From Chloroflexota bacterium (GTDB lineage: Bacteria; Chloroflexota; Dehalococcoidia; UBA2979), in contig CANIRU010000006.1 in NCBI GenBank assembly GCA_947470025.1, positions 1-47,797 on the forward strand: a stretch of 47,797 bases of DNA. Reading direction: 5' to 3'. The notes beneath the pieces were generated by a model that was given only the letters and a program-made list of their open reading frames with translations, was not told where the DNA came from and searched no databases. A program made the translations under genes and the position numbers. Numbering within the stretch: the stretch's first letter is position 1; every line of letters starts with the position of its first letter. This document shows, in pieces, positions 1 through 9,038 of the stretch.

Positions 1-203
1 CGGCGCCCGCACCGCGACCCGCGGCCGCTAGTTTGACCCGAGGTCTGGTGGTCCTGGGGTTCGCCCCGGGGCCATCGGGCCTCGATTCGTTCCGTCGGAC
101 TCGATGGGTGCGCTGCCTCGACAGTGCGCACGCCGAGTCCGGGGTACGAGTCCCTCGATACGCATCTCTGACGAGGTGCCAGTACGCACGGCGGAGTAGG
201 CAG

Positions 204-728
204 ATGGGCCGCATTCGGAACCTCGCGACGTCTCGCGCAACGCTGGTCATGGCGGCAATCGTTGCCGCCGTGCTGGTGAGCGCGCTCGCGCAGAGCACCG
301 CTTCCGCGCAGGCCGCGCTTCCCTACAAGGCGTACGGCTCCGGCCTGAAGTCCGCGCAGGTCGTCGAGGCGTTCAAGGGCACCACATCCGTGGGCAAGGC
401 GGCCGTGGACGCCTCCGGCAACTGGTCGATCGATATCCAGTCCGGCGGAGCCTCGAACGTCGCGAACGGCGACAAGATCACCTTCAAGCTCGACGGCCGC
501 GATGTGACGCAGAGCTTCACCTTCCAAGGGGGCCAGTTCCCCGCGCCGCCGGGCCTCGTGCTCACGGTCGCTGCGGGCGGCACGACGGCGCCGCCGCCGG
601 CCCCGGCGAAGACGGGCGACGCCGGCCTGTTCGGCGCGACCGGTGCTTCCACCTCCATGGTCCTGCTGCTGGGCGTGCTCGCCGCGGCGCTGGTCGCGGG
701 CGCGCGTACCGCCACGCGTGGCCGGTAA
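204..728 (+). CDS. secreted, C-terminally anchored hypothetical protein
   Basis: Predicted protein of 174 residues. The open frame extends further upstream, but the ATG at 204 is preferred because GGAG lies 7 nt before it and it begins a clean signal peptide: basic start, hydrophobic stretch, cleavage expected after AQA near residue 37. A small beta-rich domain follows, with a pattern (YGSGL, DASGNW, NGDKITF) seen in exported carbohydrate-binding-like proteins. Next come a Pro/Ala linker and a C-terminal hydrophobic helix (about residues 147-165) ending in Arg residues, which suggests membrane anchoring outside the cell. The next gene's Shine-Dalgarno overlaps this stop codon, so the two are probably co-transcribed. 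I do not recognise a function. Bases 1-203 hold nothing else I can identify. Confidence 0.7.
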   Translation: MGRIRNLATSRATLVMAAIVAAVLVSALAQSTASAQAALPYKAYGSGLKSAQVVEAFKGTTSVGKAAVDASGNWSIDIQSGGASNVANGDKITFKLDGRDVTQSFTFQGGQFPAPPGLVLTVAAGGTTAPPPAPAKTGDAGLFGATGASTSMVLLLGVLAAALVAGARTATRGR

Positions 729-741
729 GGAGCACACGAGG

Positions 742-1212
742 ATGTCCGTCACCCACGCCGCCCACCTCACCGGCCGCAAGACGCTCCTCGCAGCACTGGT
801 CGGCCTCGTGCTGATCGTCGGCTCGCTCACCTCGATCGCTCCGGCGGCACACGCCGGCGAGCCGATGGCGGTGTTCTACGGCTACGTGTTGCCGGAATCC
901 ACGGCCGGCGCGCTGCCGAAGCGCGTCCGCGCGATCTCGGCGCAGGGCGCGGTCTGTGGATCCTCCGACGTGACGGTGACCGGGAACACGAAGATCGGCT
1001 TCTACGCGATGCCGGTCGTGCCGGCGAGCGTGAAGGACGGTTGTCCCGTCAGCGGCGAGACCGTCCGCTTCGCACTGGTGTACGGTTTGATCGATGAGAG
1101 CGAGTCGTTCGGGCTGCCGGGCGTGTTCCGCTCCGGGGAGCCGATCGAGCACCACCTGTACCGTGTCGCCTCGGACGTATCGTCCGTCGCCTCCCCCACG
1201 CTGCTTCCGTAG
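742..1212 (+). CDS. secreted hypothetical protein
   Basis: Predicted protein of 156 residues. The ATG at 742 is chosen because AAGGAG lies 9 nt upstream, overlapping the stop of the preceding gene, and because it starts a signal peptide with cleavage expected after AHA near residue 38. The mature part is about 118 residues with two cysteines that could form a disulfide, and has no transmembrane segment. It lies in the same unit as the preceding exported protein, so the two may work together at the cell surface. I cannot assign a family. Confidence 0.65.
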   Translation: MSVTHAAHLTGRKTLLAALVGLVLIVGSLTSIAPAAHAGEPMAVFYGYVLPESTAGALPKRVRAISAQGAVCGSSDVTVTGNTKIGFYAMPVVPASVKDGCPVSGETVRFALVYGLIDESESFGLPGVFRSGEPIEHHLYRVASDVSSVASPTLLP

Positions 1213-1394
1213 CGCGTCCTCGATACCCCCGCGCTCCGTTCGCCTCGATGCCGCCGCGCCGCGCCGCGCCGCGCGAGTTGCCGCGCTCTGTTATCTTCTG
1301 CGCACAGACGGCCTGATCCGCGATCGACTCGCGTGACCACGCTCGCACGACGTCCTCGAGGCCGGGTGAGCCTCGAGTAGAGGAGGGCACCCGC

Positions 1395-2564
1395 ATGGCT
1401 GGACCACTCGACGGGATTCGCGTCATCGATGTGACGGAGGGAGCGCAGGGGCCGTGGGCCGGCGCGCTGCTCGCAGACCTCGGCGCGGACGTGATCAAGG
1501 TGGAACGCCCGCAGGGCGAGATGATGCGTCAGGGCGGGCCGCGCAAGAACGGCTTCCCGCTGCCGCACGTCGGCATGAACCACGGCAAGCGCAACCTTGT
1601 CCTCGATGTGAAGACGCCCGAGGGCCTCGAAACGATGCTCGAGCTGGTGCGCGGCGCGGACATCTTCATGGAGAACTGGCGCCGCGACGTGTCGGCGCGC
1701 CTCGGCCTCGACTTCGAGTCGCTGCGGAAGATCAACCCGGACATCGTCTACGGATCGGCGAGTGGCTTCGGCGAGGCCGGACGCTACGGACCGCTGGCCT
1801 CGACGGACGGGTACTCGCAGGCGATGGAGGGGTACTACTCGCTGAACGGCCCGCCGGGTGGCCCCGGCGAGCGCCCGCGCTTCATCGTGATCGACTTCAC
1901 CTCGCCGCTGACGCTGGTGCAGGCGCTGATCATGGGCCTCATGGAGCGCGACCGCACCGGCGAGGCGCAGTGGGTGCATTGCTCGCAGCTGCGCACGCTG
2001 CACGCCCTCGCGGCCGTCCGGTCGGAGGAGTACTTCGCGTCGGGCGAGGTGCCTGAGCCGATGGGCAGCGCGTCCGCGTACTGCGTGCCGTCGCAGGCGT
2101 TCAAGACGGCCGACACGTACATCGCCGTCGACTGCCCGAACGAGGCATCGTGGCGCGCCTTCTGCACCACGATCCTGCTGCCGAAGCTCGCGGACGACGA
2201 GCGCTTCGCGACGAACGCGCTGCGCGTCGAGCATCGCGCGGAGTTGGTCCCGATCCTCGAGCAGGCGATGCTGCGTTTCGAGGGGCACCGCTGGCTCGAG
2301 AAACTGCGCGCGGCCGGGGTGCCGTGCAGCCGCGTGAACATGGACATCGAGGATCTGTACGACGACCCGCAGGTCGTGGCGAACAGCCTCATCGTCACGC
2401 GCACGCACGAGGACGTCGGCTGGGTGCGCACGAACGAGGTGCCATGGACGTTGAGCAAGACACCCGCGGTGTACGGTCCGTTGGCTGGGAAGATGAACGA
2501 GCACGGTGATTCGGTACTCGCCGAGATCGGGCGCGTGCCCGCGGGCAGCACCGCCGCCAGCTAG
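1395..2564 (+). CDS. class III (CaiB/BaiF) CoA-transferase, Asp-containing
   Basis: Predicted 389-residue class III CoA-transferase, which moves CoA from one acyl-CoA to a free carboxylic acid through an enzyme-bound aspartyl-CoA thioester. The N-terminus has the family's 'LDGIRVIDVTEG...GPW' opening and the 'LADLGADVIKVE' strand. The acid residue expected to be catalytic (Asp169 in formyl-CoA transferase) is present as Asp167 in IVIDFTS. AGGAGGG lies 7 nt before the ATG, a strong start. A related gene follows 81 nt downstream on the same strand, and the two may form a heteromer. The substrate cannot be told from sequence. The neighbouring solute-binding protein, amidohydrolase and SDR suggest catabolism of an organic acid. 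Confidence 0.9.
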   Translation: MAGPLDGIRVIDVTEGAQGPWAGALLADLGADVIKVERPQGEMMRQGGPRKNGFPLPHVGMNHGKRNLVLDVKTPEGLETMLELVRGADIFMENWRRDVSARLGLDFESLRKINPDIVYGSASGFGEAGRYGPLASTDGYSQAMEGYYSLNGPPGGPGERPRFIVIDFTSPLTLVQALIMGLMERDRTGEAQWVHCSQLRTLHALAAVRSEEYFASGEVPEPMGSASAYCVPSQAFKTADTYIAVDCPNEASWRAFCTTILLPKLADDERFATNALRVEHRAELVPILEQAMLRFEGHRWLEKLRAAGVPCSRVNMDIEDLYDDPQVVANSLIVTRTHEDVGWVRTNEVPWTLSKTPAVYGPLAGKMNEHGDSVLAEIGRVPAGSTAAS

Positions 2565-2645
2565 ACACATCGCACGCATTCGCGAGGCGGACGGGATCAC
2601 CTCGTCCGTCTCGCTACGGGACCACACAGTCGAGGGGATACGAAG

Positions 2646-3851
2646 ATGGCCGGACCGCTGACCGGGAGCCTCGTGCTCGATCTCACTCAGGGCGATGGCG
2701 CGCCGTTCACGGCGATGCAGCTGGGCGACGCGGGCGCCGACGTGATCAAGGTCGAGCCGATTACCGGTGACTGGGCGCGCCAACTCGGCGGCCCGTTCAA
2801 CCACGGCGATGGCCCGCTGTTCATGGCGATGAACCGCAACAAGCGCAGCATCGCGGTGGACATCGAAAGCGCCGAGGGGCGCGCGATCGTGCTGGAGATC
2901 GCGCAGCGCGCGGACATCCTCGTGCATTCGTTTCCGCACGCGGCGGACGCGGCGCGACTCGGCCTCGACTACGCGACGCTTGAGGTGCTCAACCCGCGTC
3001 TGATTTACTGCGACATCTCGACCGTAGAACGATCCGGCCCCGACGCGGAGTTGCAGGAGACCGACCTGACGGTGCAGGCGCGCTCGGGCCTGCCGAGGTT
3101 CCTCGGTCAGCGCGGGCAGCCGCCGCTGCGCTACGGGTCGAACTACGCGGGCGTCACGGCGTCGCTGTACGCCGTGCAGGCGATCCTTGCGGCGATGTAC
3201 TGGCGGAACAAGAGCGGTGTCGGTCAGCAGATCGAGACGTCGTACCTCCGCGCGATGGTCGCGACGCAGCAGAACTACCTCACCTCGTTCAGCGATCCGG
3301 ACGATACCTCGTCGGGCGGGTTCTACATCTCGCACCTCGAGCCGCCGGCACAGGGCATGGAGACGGCGGGGCAGCGCGTCGAGATGGGCTTCAACTTCGC
3401 CCGCGACCCGAAGGCGATCGACAAGGTCGCCGAGTGGCTCGGCATCCTCGACGAGATGCACACGACGTACCCCGCGACGGCCGAGCGTCCGCTGGGCCAG
3501 CAGGACAACGCCACGCTGCGCCCGCTGGTCGCGCGCGAGCTGAAGAGCAAGCCCTACGCCGAGGTCTACGACAAGATGATGGAGCTCGGCCTCCAGTGGG
3601 CCCCCGTCCACGACTACGGGACGCTCTATCAGGACCCCGGCATCCTCGAGCAGGACGTGGTGCGGACGGTGGAGCATCCGGTGCGCGGCACCATCCAGCA
3701 GGTGAGCCCGGCGTGGCAGCTCGACCAGGCGCCGGCGGAGATCCGCCTCGGTCCGCCGCTCCTCGGCGAGCACACGGACGCCGTGCTGGGCGAGATCGGC
3801 TACGACGCGGCGCGCATCGCCTCGCTGCGGGCCACGGGCGCCGTCGCCTAG
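2646..3851 (+). CDS. class III CoA-transferase paralogue lacking the catalytic Asp
   Basis: Predicted 401-residue CaiB/BaiF-family protein with the same opening ('LVLDLTQGDGAPF', 'LGDAGADVIKVE') and overall length as its neighbour. At the position of the catalytic aspartate (family 'G...AD..A') it reads SNYAGVTAS, with glycine at residue 169, so it probably cannot form the aspartyl-CoA intermediate. Heterodimeric class III CoA-transferases are known (BbsEF of toluene degradation), so this may be a partner subunit for the preceding enzyme. A GAGGGG sequence precedes the ATG. The frame is intact with normal codon use, which argues against a pseudogene. Confidence 0.85.
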   Translation: MAGPLTGSLVLDLTQGDGAPFTAMQLGDAGADVIKVEPITGDWARQLGGPFNHGDGPLFMAMNRNKRSIAVDIESAEGRAIVLEIAQRADILVHSFPHAADAARLGLDYATLEVLNPRLIYCDISTVERSGPDAELQETDLTVQARSGLPRFLGQRGQPPLRYGSNYAGVTASLYAVQAILAAMYWRNKSGVGQQIETSYLRAMVATQQNYLTSFSDPDDTSSGGFYISHLEPPAQGMETAGQRVEMGFNFARDPKAIDKVAEWLGILDEMHTTYPATAERPLGQQDNATLRPLVARELKSKPYAEVYDKMMELGLQWAPVHDYGTLYQDPGILEQDVVRTVEHPVRGTIQQVSPAWQLDQAPAEIRLGPPLLGEHTDAVLGEIGYDAARIASLRATGAVA

Positions 3852-3876
3852 CCTCGACACCTCGATGTTCGCGCGG

Positions 3877-3897
3877 GGGCCGGCCATCAGCCGGCCC
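3877..3897 (+). terminator. GC hairpin after the CoA-transferase pair
   Basis: An 8-bp perfect stem (3877-3884 with 3890-3897) and a 5-nt loop lie 26 nt after the stop of the second CoA-transferase. There is no T-run, so termination strength is uncertain. Confidence 0.4.
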
Positions 3898-3998
3898 TCG
3901 CCGTGTCAGCCGGGCGGTCGAGGCAGGGAGATTCGCCCGTGCCGAGGCGGCATTGCTATCCTGCACATACCGCTCCCACGCCGCGCTGAAGGATGTTC

Positions 3999-5759
3999 AT
4001 GCCGGGACCTCACAACGACGGTTCGCACCCCTTTGGCCGCCGGCTCTCCCGCCGACGGCTATTGGTGTCAGCGGGCAGCGCCGCAGCCGGGCTATCCGCA
4101 GCCGCGCTGATCGGCTGCGACCGCACCCCTGCCGTCTCCATCCCCACTGTGGGCGAGACACGCACCGTCGCTTCCTCCACGCCCACCGCGGCGCCCACGC
4201 CCTCGATCCGTCGAGGTGGCATGTGGCGGATCGCGCTGCCGGCCGACCCGGGCAGCCTCGACCAGCCGGGTAACACGGGCGGCTCGGCGAAGGTCGCGGG
4301 CGCGCCGGTCTACAGCCGCCTGCTCGCGTACGAGTCGGGGCCGGGCAAGCCGCGCGCCAACTTCAACACCGTCCCGGACGCCGCCGAGTTCACGCAGGCT
4401 CCGGACGCGCAGACGTTCGTCGTCCGCCTCAACCCCCGCGCGAAGTTCACGCAGCCCATCGGGCGCGTCATGACCTCGGCGGATGTGAAGTACTCGTTCG
4501 AGCGGATGCTCGGGCGGGGCGACGTGCCGGGTGCGAGCTCGGACGCGCCGCTGCTGTCGATGGTGCAGTCGATCGAGACGCCGGACGAGCGCACGGTCAC
4601 GTTCGAGCTCAAGGAGCCGTTCGGCGCCTTCGCGCAGGTGCTAGCGGACGCGCGCGCGCTGATGATCATGCCCGTCGAGACGGGCAAGGCGTTCGATCCG
4701 GCGCGGCAGATGGTGGGCTCGGGCCCGTTCATGCTCAAGTCGTACGAGCCCGGCACGCAGATCAGCTACCTCCGCAACCCGGAGTGGCACCTCGGCACCG
4801 ACCGCCCCTTCGTCGACGGCATCGAGGTCAGCATCCTTCGCGACACGCCCGCCGCGGTATCGCAGTTCCTCGCGAGCGGCCTCGACGCGCTGTCGATCGG
4901 CTCGGCGGATCTGAAGCGCGTGCGCGACGGGATCAAGGGCGTCGTCATCGACCAGTCGCCGCCGATGCAGATCCAGAACATCACGTTCTCCGGCCTCGAT
5001 TTCGAGCCGCCGTGGCGCGACGTGCGTGTGCGCCGCGCGGTGTCGATGGCGATCAACCGCGACGCGATGCTGGACGAGTCGTTCGGGCTCAAGGACATGA
5101 AGGCGGCGGGCCTCGATGTCCCGTACACATGGGACGGGTTCCTGCCGTGGGGCATCACTGGCTACTCGCTCGAAGCCAAGCAGATGAAGCCCGACCGCGC
5201 GGCGTCGTTCAAGTTCAACACGTCCGAGGCGGCGAAGCTCATGGACGCCGCGGGATGGGGCGGCGGCTTCGGCGTCGAGTGGCACTCCTCCGGCGCGTTC
5301 CGAGGCGGCTACCCGTTGAACGCGCGCCTCGTCGCCCAGCACCTGCGCGAGATCAGGATCAATCTGCGCACGACGATCGAGGACTACGGCACGGTGTTCC
5401 TCCGCAGCACGATTCCCGGCAATTTCCGCGGGATGGCCGCGATCCAGCAGTCGCTGGGCGAGCCGGGCAACTACCTCTCGGCGATGTACCTGCCGTCTTC
5501 GCCGCGCAACTCCGGCAAGATCAACGATCCGCGGCTCACCGATCTCGTCACCACGATCAACGCGAACACGAACCGTGAGGAACGCCGCCAGCAGATCCTC
5601 GACGTGCAGGACTACCTCGCTGAGCGCATGTACAACGTGCCGCTGCCGAACGGTCCCGTGCTGACCGCGTACCAGCCGTCCGTGCGCAACGTTCTCGAGT
5701 TCCAGTCGCAGGGCGTGTCCGCTTCGATCGACCAGGTTCCGTACTACTGGAAAGCATGA
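3999..5759 (+). CDS. Tat-exported ABC solute-binding lipoprotein (family 5)
   Basis: Predicted 586-residue extracytoplasmic solute-binding protein of the peptide/nickel (SBP_bac_5) family. An ATG at 3993 is also possible, but GAAGGA (3988-3993) is correctly spaced only for the ATG at 3999. The N-terminus is a twin-arginine signal (SRRRLL) followed by a hydrophobic stretch and a lipobox ending at Cys40 (LIGC), so it is a membrane-tethered lipoprotein. A Ser/Thr/Pro/Ala linker leads into the family fold, with 'GGMWRIALPADPGSLD' and 'DVKYSFERML' type motifs. No permease or ATPase gene is in the window, so it either serves a transporter encoded elsewhere or acts as a sensor. A paralogue lies at 30372-32090. 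Confidence 0.9.
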   Translation: MPGPHNDGSHPFGRRLSRRRLLVSAGSAAAGLSAAALIGCDRTPAVSIPTVGETRTVASSTPTAAPTPSIRRGGMWRIALPADPGSLDQPGNTGGSAKVAGAPVYSRLLAYESGPGKPRANFNTVPDAAEFTQAPDAQTFVVRLNPRAKFTQPIGRVMTSADVKYSFERMLGRGDVPGASSDAPLLSMVQSIETPDERTVTFELKEPFGAFAQVLADARALMIMPVETGKAFDPARQMVGSGPFMLKSYEPGTQISYLRNPEWHLGTDRPFVDGIEVSILRDTPAAVSQFLASGLDALSIGSADLKRVRDGIKGVVIDQSPPMQIQNITFSGLDFEPPWRDVRVRRAVSMAINRDAMLDESFGLKDMKAAGLDVPYTWDGFLPWGITGYSLEAKQMKPDRAASFKFNTSEAAKLMDAAGWGGGFGVEWHSSGAFRGGYPLNARLVAQHLREIRINLRTTIEDYGTVFLRSTIPGNFRGMAAIQQSLGEPGNYLSAMYLPSSPRNSGKINDPRLTDLVTTINANTNREERRQQILDVQDYLAERMYNVPLPNGPVLTAYQPSVRNVLEFQSQGVSASIDQVPYYWKA

Positions 5760-5797
5760 TCTCTGAGTAATGGCGTTGCTTTCTCGCCCGAGCATGA

Positions 5798-5825
5798 AGA
5801 GACCGCACCTCACGGGGCGGTCTCT
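5798..5825. terminator. bidirectional terminator hairpin
   Basis: A 9-bp perfect stem (5798-5806 with 5817-5825) and a 10-nt loop lie between the convergent solute-binding protein and amidohydrolase genes. The symmetric hairpin could end transcription from both sides. Confidence 0.6.
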
Positions 5826-5854
5826 GTGTATGCGAGCCGTACGAGGTAAGCGCG

Positions 5855-6808
5855 CTACTTTATGTCCATGAAGCGGCGCGCGTTCTTCGCCAGGATGTCT
5901 TCCTTCTCGGTGTCCGAGAGGTCGATGCCCATGATCGTGCGGACGTAGCCGCGCACCTCGGAGCCCGGCGCGTCGGTACCGAACATGCAGCGGTCGGTGC
6001 CGATCGTCTTCAGGAAGCGTGCGGCATCCTCGATCGGGACGCAGCGGTGCGCGTCGCGCGCGCGGCCGTTGCCGTTCGGCTGGAAGAAGCCGCCCGAGAT
6101 GTCGAACTGCACCTGCGGGAATCGCCTGGCGAGGTCGATGCGCTCGTCCCAGAACGCGGTGGTGAGGTGCGCCATGATAAAGCGCAGGTTCGGGAACTTC
6201 TCGAATACCGGGTAGAAGTTCACCGGCTCGCCGTAGGGGCCCGAGCCCTCGGGCCCCTTGCCGCCCGCCGCACCCGAGTCGCTGAGGATCGGTACGCCGA
6301 GGGACGAGAGCTTCTCGTAGAGCGGGAACATCTTCTCGTCACCGGGGTAGAACCTCGACAGGCCGGGGTGGATCTTCACGCCCTTCGCACCGGCGGCGAG
6401 GCGGGTGTCGAGCTCGTCCATCATCGCCTGTTGATCCCCGTAGAAGACGCCGATGTCGACGTTCACGTACGGCGTGACGCGGCTCTCGCTCGCGGCGTAC
6501 TCGCACACCCACTGGTTGAACTGGCGGACGCGGTCGGTCATCTGGCCCTGCAGGTCCTTGCGGGCCTCGGCCTCCTCCGCGCTGCCCGGTGCGAGGCGCG
6601 CGACGCGGTTGTCGATGATGCGATTGATGTCGATGTAGTTGATAGCGAAGATGTGCGACAGGCCCTCTTCACGGAACCACTCGGAGATGCCTTCCGGGTT
6701 CGCGTTGTACCACTCGTCCGGCCAGCCGGGGTGGTTGAAGACGACCTTCTCCTGCTGCCGGTTGCGCGTGTAATGCACGTGGACATCGATGACTTCGGGA
6801 ACGCTCAC
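5855..6808 (-). CDS. amidohydrolase-family (amidohydrolase_2) metal hydrolase/decarboxylase
   Basis: Predicted 317-residue TIM-barrel amidohydrolase. The N-terminal metal-binding HxH is visible as 'IDVHVHYT'. Further barrel motifs are 'GVKIHPGL' (strand with the expected His), 'FIMAHLTTAFWDERIDLARR' (His plus following acid), and 'DRCMFGTDAPGSEV', which supplies the C-terminal metal-binding Asp. This subgroup includes ACMSD-like decarboxylases and lactone hydrolases acting on aromatic-derived carboxylates. The exact reaction cannot be assigned. The start follows GGAGG on the minus strand. It is convergent with the upstream solute-binding protein and runs in the same direction as the SDR at 6973-7737, so a catabolic role is plausible. 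Confidence 0.85.
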   Translation of the reverse strand: MSVPEVIDVHVHYTRNRQQEKVVFNHPGWPDEWYNANPEGISEWFREEGLSHIFAINYIDINRIIDNRVARLAPGSAEEAEARKDLQGQMTDRVRQFNQWVCEYAASESRVTPYVNVDIGVFYGDQQAMMDELDTRLAAGAKGVKIHPGLSRFYPGDEKMFPLYEKLSSLGVPILSDSGAAGGKGPEGSGPYGEPVNFYPVFEKFPNLRFIMAHLTTAFWDERIDLARRFPQVQFDISGGFFQPNGNGRARDAHRCVPIEDAARFLKTIGTDRCMFGTDAPGSEVRGYVRTIMGIDLSDTEKEDILAKNARRFMDIK

Positions 6809-6972
6809 ACTGGCCTCCTGGGCTGGCTGTTCGGAGTGGCGAGGATGCCCGCTCGGACGTCGAGTCTGTCTCCTGCCGCCCGCATCCTAGTGCCGGGGCG
6901 CAATCTCTGCACGCATCGTGATATCGGCCGTGCGAGGGCGCATCGAGGCGCCGCTTCGAGGCGCAGGAGGGG

Positions 6973-7737
6973 CTAGCCGCGGCCGACCAGCGGCATGTTC
7001 GCGGCCATGACGGTCATGAACAGCACGTTCGCCTCCGGGGGCAGGCTGGCCATGTAGACCACGGCGCGCGCTACGTCCTCGACGTTCATCGTGGGCTCGA
7101 CCTTCGTCGAGCCGTCGGGCTGGATGATGCCCGCCTGCATCGGCGCGGTCATCTCTGTCGCGGCGTTGCCGATGTCGATCTGACCGCAGGTGATCCCCAT
7201 GCGACGGCCATCGAGCGCGAGCGCGCGGGTGAGCCCGGTCATCGCGGTCTTCGTCGTGGTGTACGGCGCGCCGTTCGGTCGAGGAGCGTGCGCGGCGATC
7301 GATCCGTTGTTGATGATGCGGCCGCCGCTGGGCGTCTGCTTCATCATCAGGCGCACCGCGCCCTGCGCGCAGAGGAACGCGCCGTTGATGTTCACGTCCA
7401 CCACGCTCTTCCACTGGTCGAACGTCAGGTCCTCGAAGTGGACGGGCGGCGCGCCGATGCCCGCGTTGTTGAACAGGAGATCGAGGCGACCGTACGCGCC
7501 GCGGATCGCCTCGAACAGCGCGTCCACGGACTCCTCGTCGGCGATGTCCGTCGGCACGACGAGGTGCTCCATGCCGCCGGGCGTGCTCTCGCCGAGGAGC
7601 GCGGCGGTCGCCCGCAGCGGGTCCGCGCGCCGCCCGGCGAGGACGAGCGAGTAGCCCTCGCCCGCCAGCGCCACTGCGACCGCCCGGCCGATGCCCGTCC
7701 CTGCGCCGGTCACCAGCGCCACCTTCTGGTCAGCCAT
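6973..7737 (-). CDS. short-chain dehydrogenase/reductase
   Basis: Predicted 254-residue classical SDR, an NAD(P)-dependent oxidoreductase of the cytoplasm. It has the glycine-rich cofactor motif TGAGTGIG near the N-terminus, the structural motif NNAGIG, and the catalytic YxxxK (YTTTK), with an upstream Ser/Asn pair in the expected region. Length is normal and the fold appears complete. It ends 164 nt before the start of the amidohydrolase on the same strand, so the two could be read as one unit, with the SDR first. The substrate is unknown. Confidence 0.9.
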   Translation of the reverse strand: MADQKVALVTGAGTGIGRAVAVALAGEGYSLVLAGRRADPLRATAALLGESTPGGMEHLVVPTDIADEESVDALFEAIRGAYGRLDLLFNNAGIGAPPVHFEDLTFDQWKSVVDVNINGAFLCAQGAVRLMMKQTPSGGRIINNGSIAAHAPRPNGAPYTTTKTAMTGLTRALALDGRRMGITCGQIDIGNAATEMTAPMQAGIIQPDGSTKVEPTMNVEDVARAVVYMASLPPEANVLFMTVMAANMPLVGRG

Positions 7738-7876
7738 GCGTCGCTCCTCGTGCTGTTCGTGTGTCGTCGTCGCATCTTCCTATACGTGCTGGCGTTGCGC
7801 TCGCGCGGGGATGTGCGGCACCGTACACAGGCGCCTCGACCGAGGTGCGCGAGGCTGGGACCGAGGGGGGACGGGG

Positions 7877-8311
7877 ATGATCGGACCGCTGCACCACGTG
7901 GGGATCTCGACGCCGGACATCGAGCGGGCGATCACGTTCTACACCACGCTCTTCGGCTTCGAGGTCATCGACCGCAGCAACTGGGGGCCGGGCAACGCGG
8001 TGCGTGACCGCCAGCTGCACGCCACCGGGTCCACGGCGGAGCACGCGATGATGCTGCGCGAGGGGATGCGCCTCGAGCTGCGCCAGTACACCGTGCCCGC
8101 GGGACGGCCGAAGGCGACCGACGCGCCCGCCGTCGACCACGGCATCAACCACTTCTGCTTCGCGGTGGACGACGTCCACGCCGAGTATGCGCGGCTCTCC
8201 GCGGCGGGCGTCCTGTTTGACTGCGAGCCGCTGGAGGTGCGCCCTGGCGTGATGCTCACCTACGCGCGCGACCCCGATGGCAACGTCATCGAGCTGCTGT
8301 CGGGGCTGTAG
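7877..8311 (+). CDS. VOC/glyoxalase-family protein
   Basis: Predicted 144-residue protein of the vicinal oxygen chelate fold. The ATG at 7877 follows GAGGGGGG and opens with the typical 'MIGPLHHVGISTPDIERAI', where the first metal-binding His is expected. A second repeat contains 'GINHFCFAVDDV' and ends 'DPDGNVIELLSGL', supplying the other His and Glu ligands. Members include glyoxalase I, methylmalonyl-CoA epimerase and extradiol dioxygenases. Its size fits an epimerase or lyase rather than a dioxygenase. It is divergent from the SDR, sharing a 139-bp intergenic region that probably holds both promoters. Confidence 0.85.
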   Translation: MIGPLHHVGISTPDIERAITFYTTLFGFEVIDRSNWGPGNAVRDRQLHATGSTAEHAMMLREGMRLELRQYTVPAGRPKATDAPAVDHGINHFCFAVDDVHAEYARLSAAGVLFDCEPLEVRPGVMLTYARDPDGNVIELLSGL

Positions 8312-8336
8312 CCGGGGAGCGGGGCGGGGGAGTGGT

Positions 8337-8412
8337 TGGTGGGCCCGCAGGGACTCGAACCCTGAACCGATGGGTTAAAAGCCCACTGCTCTGCCAATTG
8401 AGCTACGGGCCC
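8337..8412 (-). tRNA. tRNA-Lys(UUU)
   Basis: A full cloverleaf is visible on the minus strand: acceptor stem GGGCCCG/CGGGCCC, discriminator A, encoded CCA (8337-8339), anticodon loop CUUUUAA with anticodon UUU between GUGGG/CCCAU stems, and a T-arm with GGTTCGAGTCC. Confidence 0.97.
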
Positions 8413-8470
8413 AGACCACCCAGTCACTCTACGATTTCGGCGGCGTGAGCGGGAGCCGCCTCTTCTGACT

Positions 8471-8507
8471 CCTCCCCCTGTACGGGGGGAGGGCAGGGGT
8501 GGGGTGC
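8471..8507 (-). repeat. dispersed palindromic repeat, copy D (short)
   Basis: On the minus strand this reads 'caccccacccctgccctc' followed by a C-run/G-run hairpin. It matches the core of the copies at 11813, 12087 and 19073 but lacks their flanking parts. It is intergenic, between tRNA-Lys and a transporter gene. Confidence 0.5.
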
Positions 8508-8545
8508 CGCCGTCAGCGCGCTCGACGAAGCCTCGAGGTGGCCCG

Positions 8546-9025
8546 CTAGAAGGCGCTCAACACGACCACGCCCGCCACGACGAGCAGCGCGCCCAGGACG
8601 ACCCGCGGCGTGATGCGCTCCACGCCGCGCAGGAAGATCGAGGCAAAGAGCAGCGTGAACAGCGGGTTCGTCGCCAGCACCGGCGAGATCACCACGACCT
8701 GTCCCAGCCCCAGCGCGTAGAACATCAGCAGCACGCCCATCGCGGAGAACAGGCCGCCCGCCGCGAAGAACAGCGCGCCTCGTCCGAAGTGGTCGCCTCG
8801 GTCGCCGAGGTTGCGCGCGCTCAACAGCGCGAAGCCCAGCGTGCCCCAAAACAGCGAGATCAGCGTGCCGACCAGCGGCGGCGCCATGTTGCCGATGATC
8901 TGTCGCGTGATCACCTGCGAGCTGCCGTACGCCATCGCCGCGGCGAGCGCGAAGGCGACGCCGGTGATCAGCGTGCGGCGCGGGGTGGGCATCGCAGCGG
9001 CGGTGGCTGGTGCGGCCTGCGTCAT
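8546..9025 (-). CDS. EamA-domain half transporter (second of pair)
   Basis: Predicted 159-residue membrane protein with about five transmembrane helices, equal to one EamA/DMT repeat rather than the usual two-repeat, ten-helix transporter of about 300 residues. The ATG at 9025 is preferred over an earlier one because AGGAG (in GTAACGAGGAG) precedes it. It begins only 13 nt after the stop of another single-repeat EamA gene on the same strand. The two probably assemble into one transporter of small metabolites, as known for EmrE-like heteromeric members of this superfamily. The substrate is unknown. Confidence 0.85.
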   Translation of the reverse strand: MTQAAPATAAAMPTPRRTLITGVAFALAAAMAYGSSQVITRQIIGNMAPPLVGTLISLFWGTLGFALLSARNLGDRGDHFGRGALFFAAGGLFSAMGVLLMFYALGLGQVVVISPVLATNPLFTLLFASIFLRGVERITPRVVLGALLVVAGVVVLSAF

Positions 9026-9038
9026 GGCGTACTCCTCG

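Noticed and set aside
1002-3887. Very long open frame (961 codons) on the minus strand
   Set aside because: It lies opposite two well-recognised CoA-transferase genes and its product is Arg/His/Val-rich low-complexity sequence, typical of the antisense of high-GC genes.
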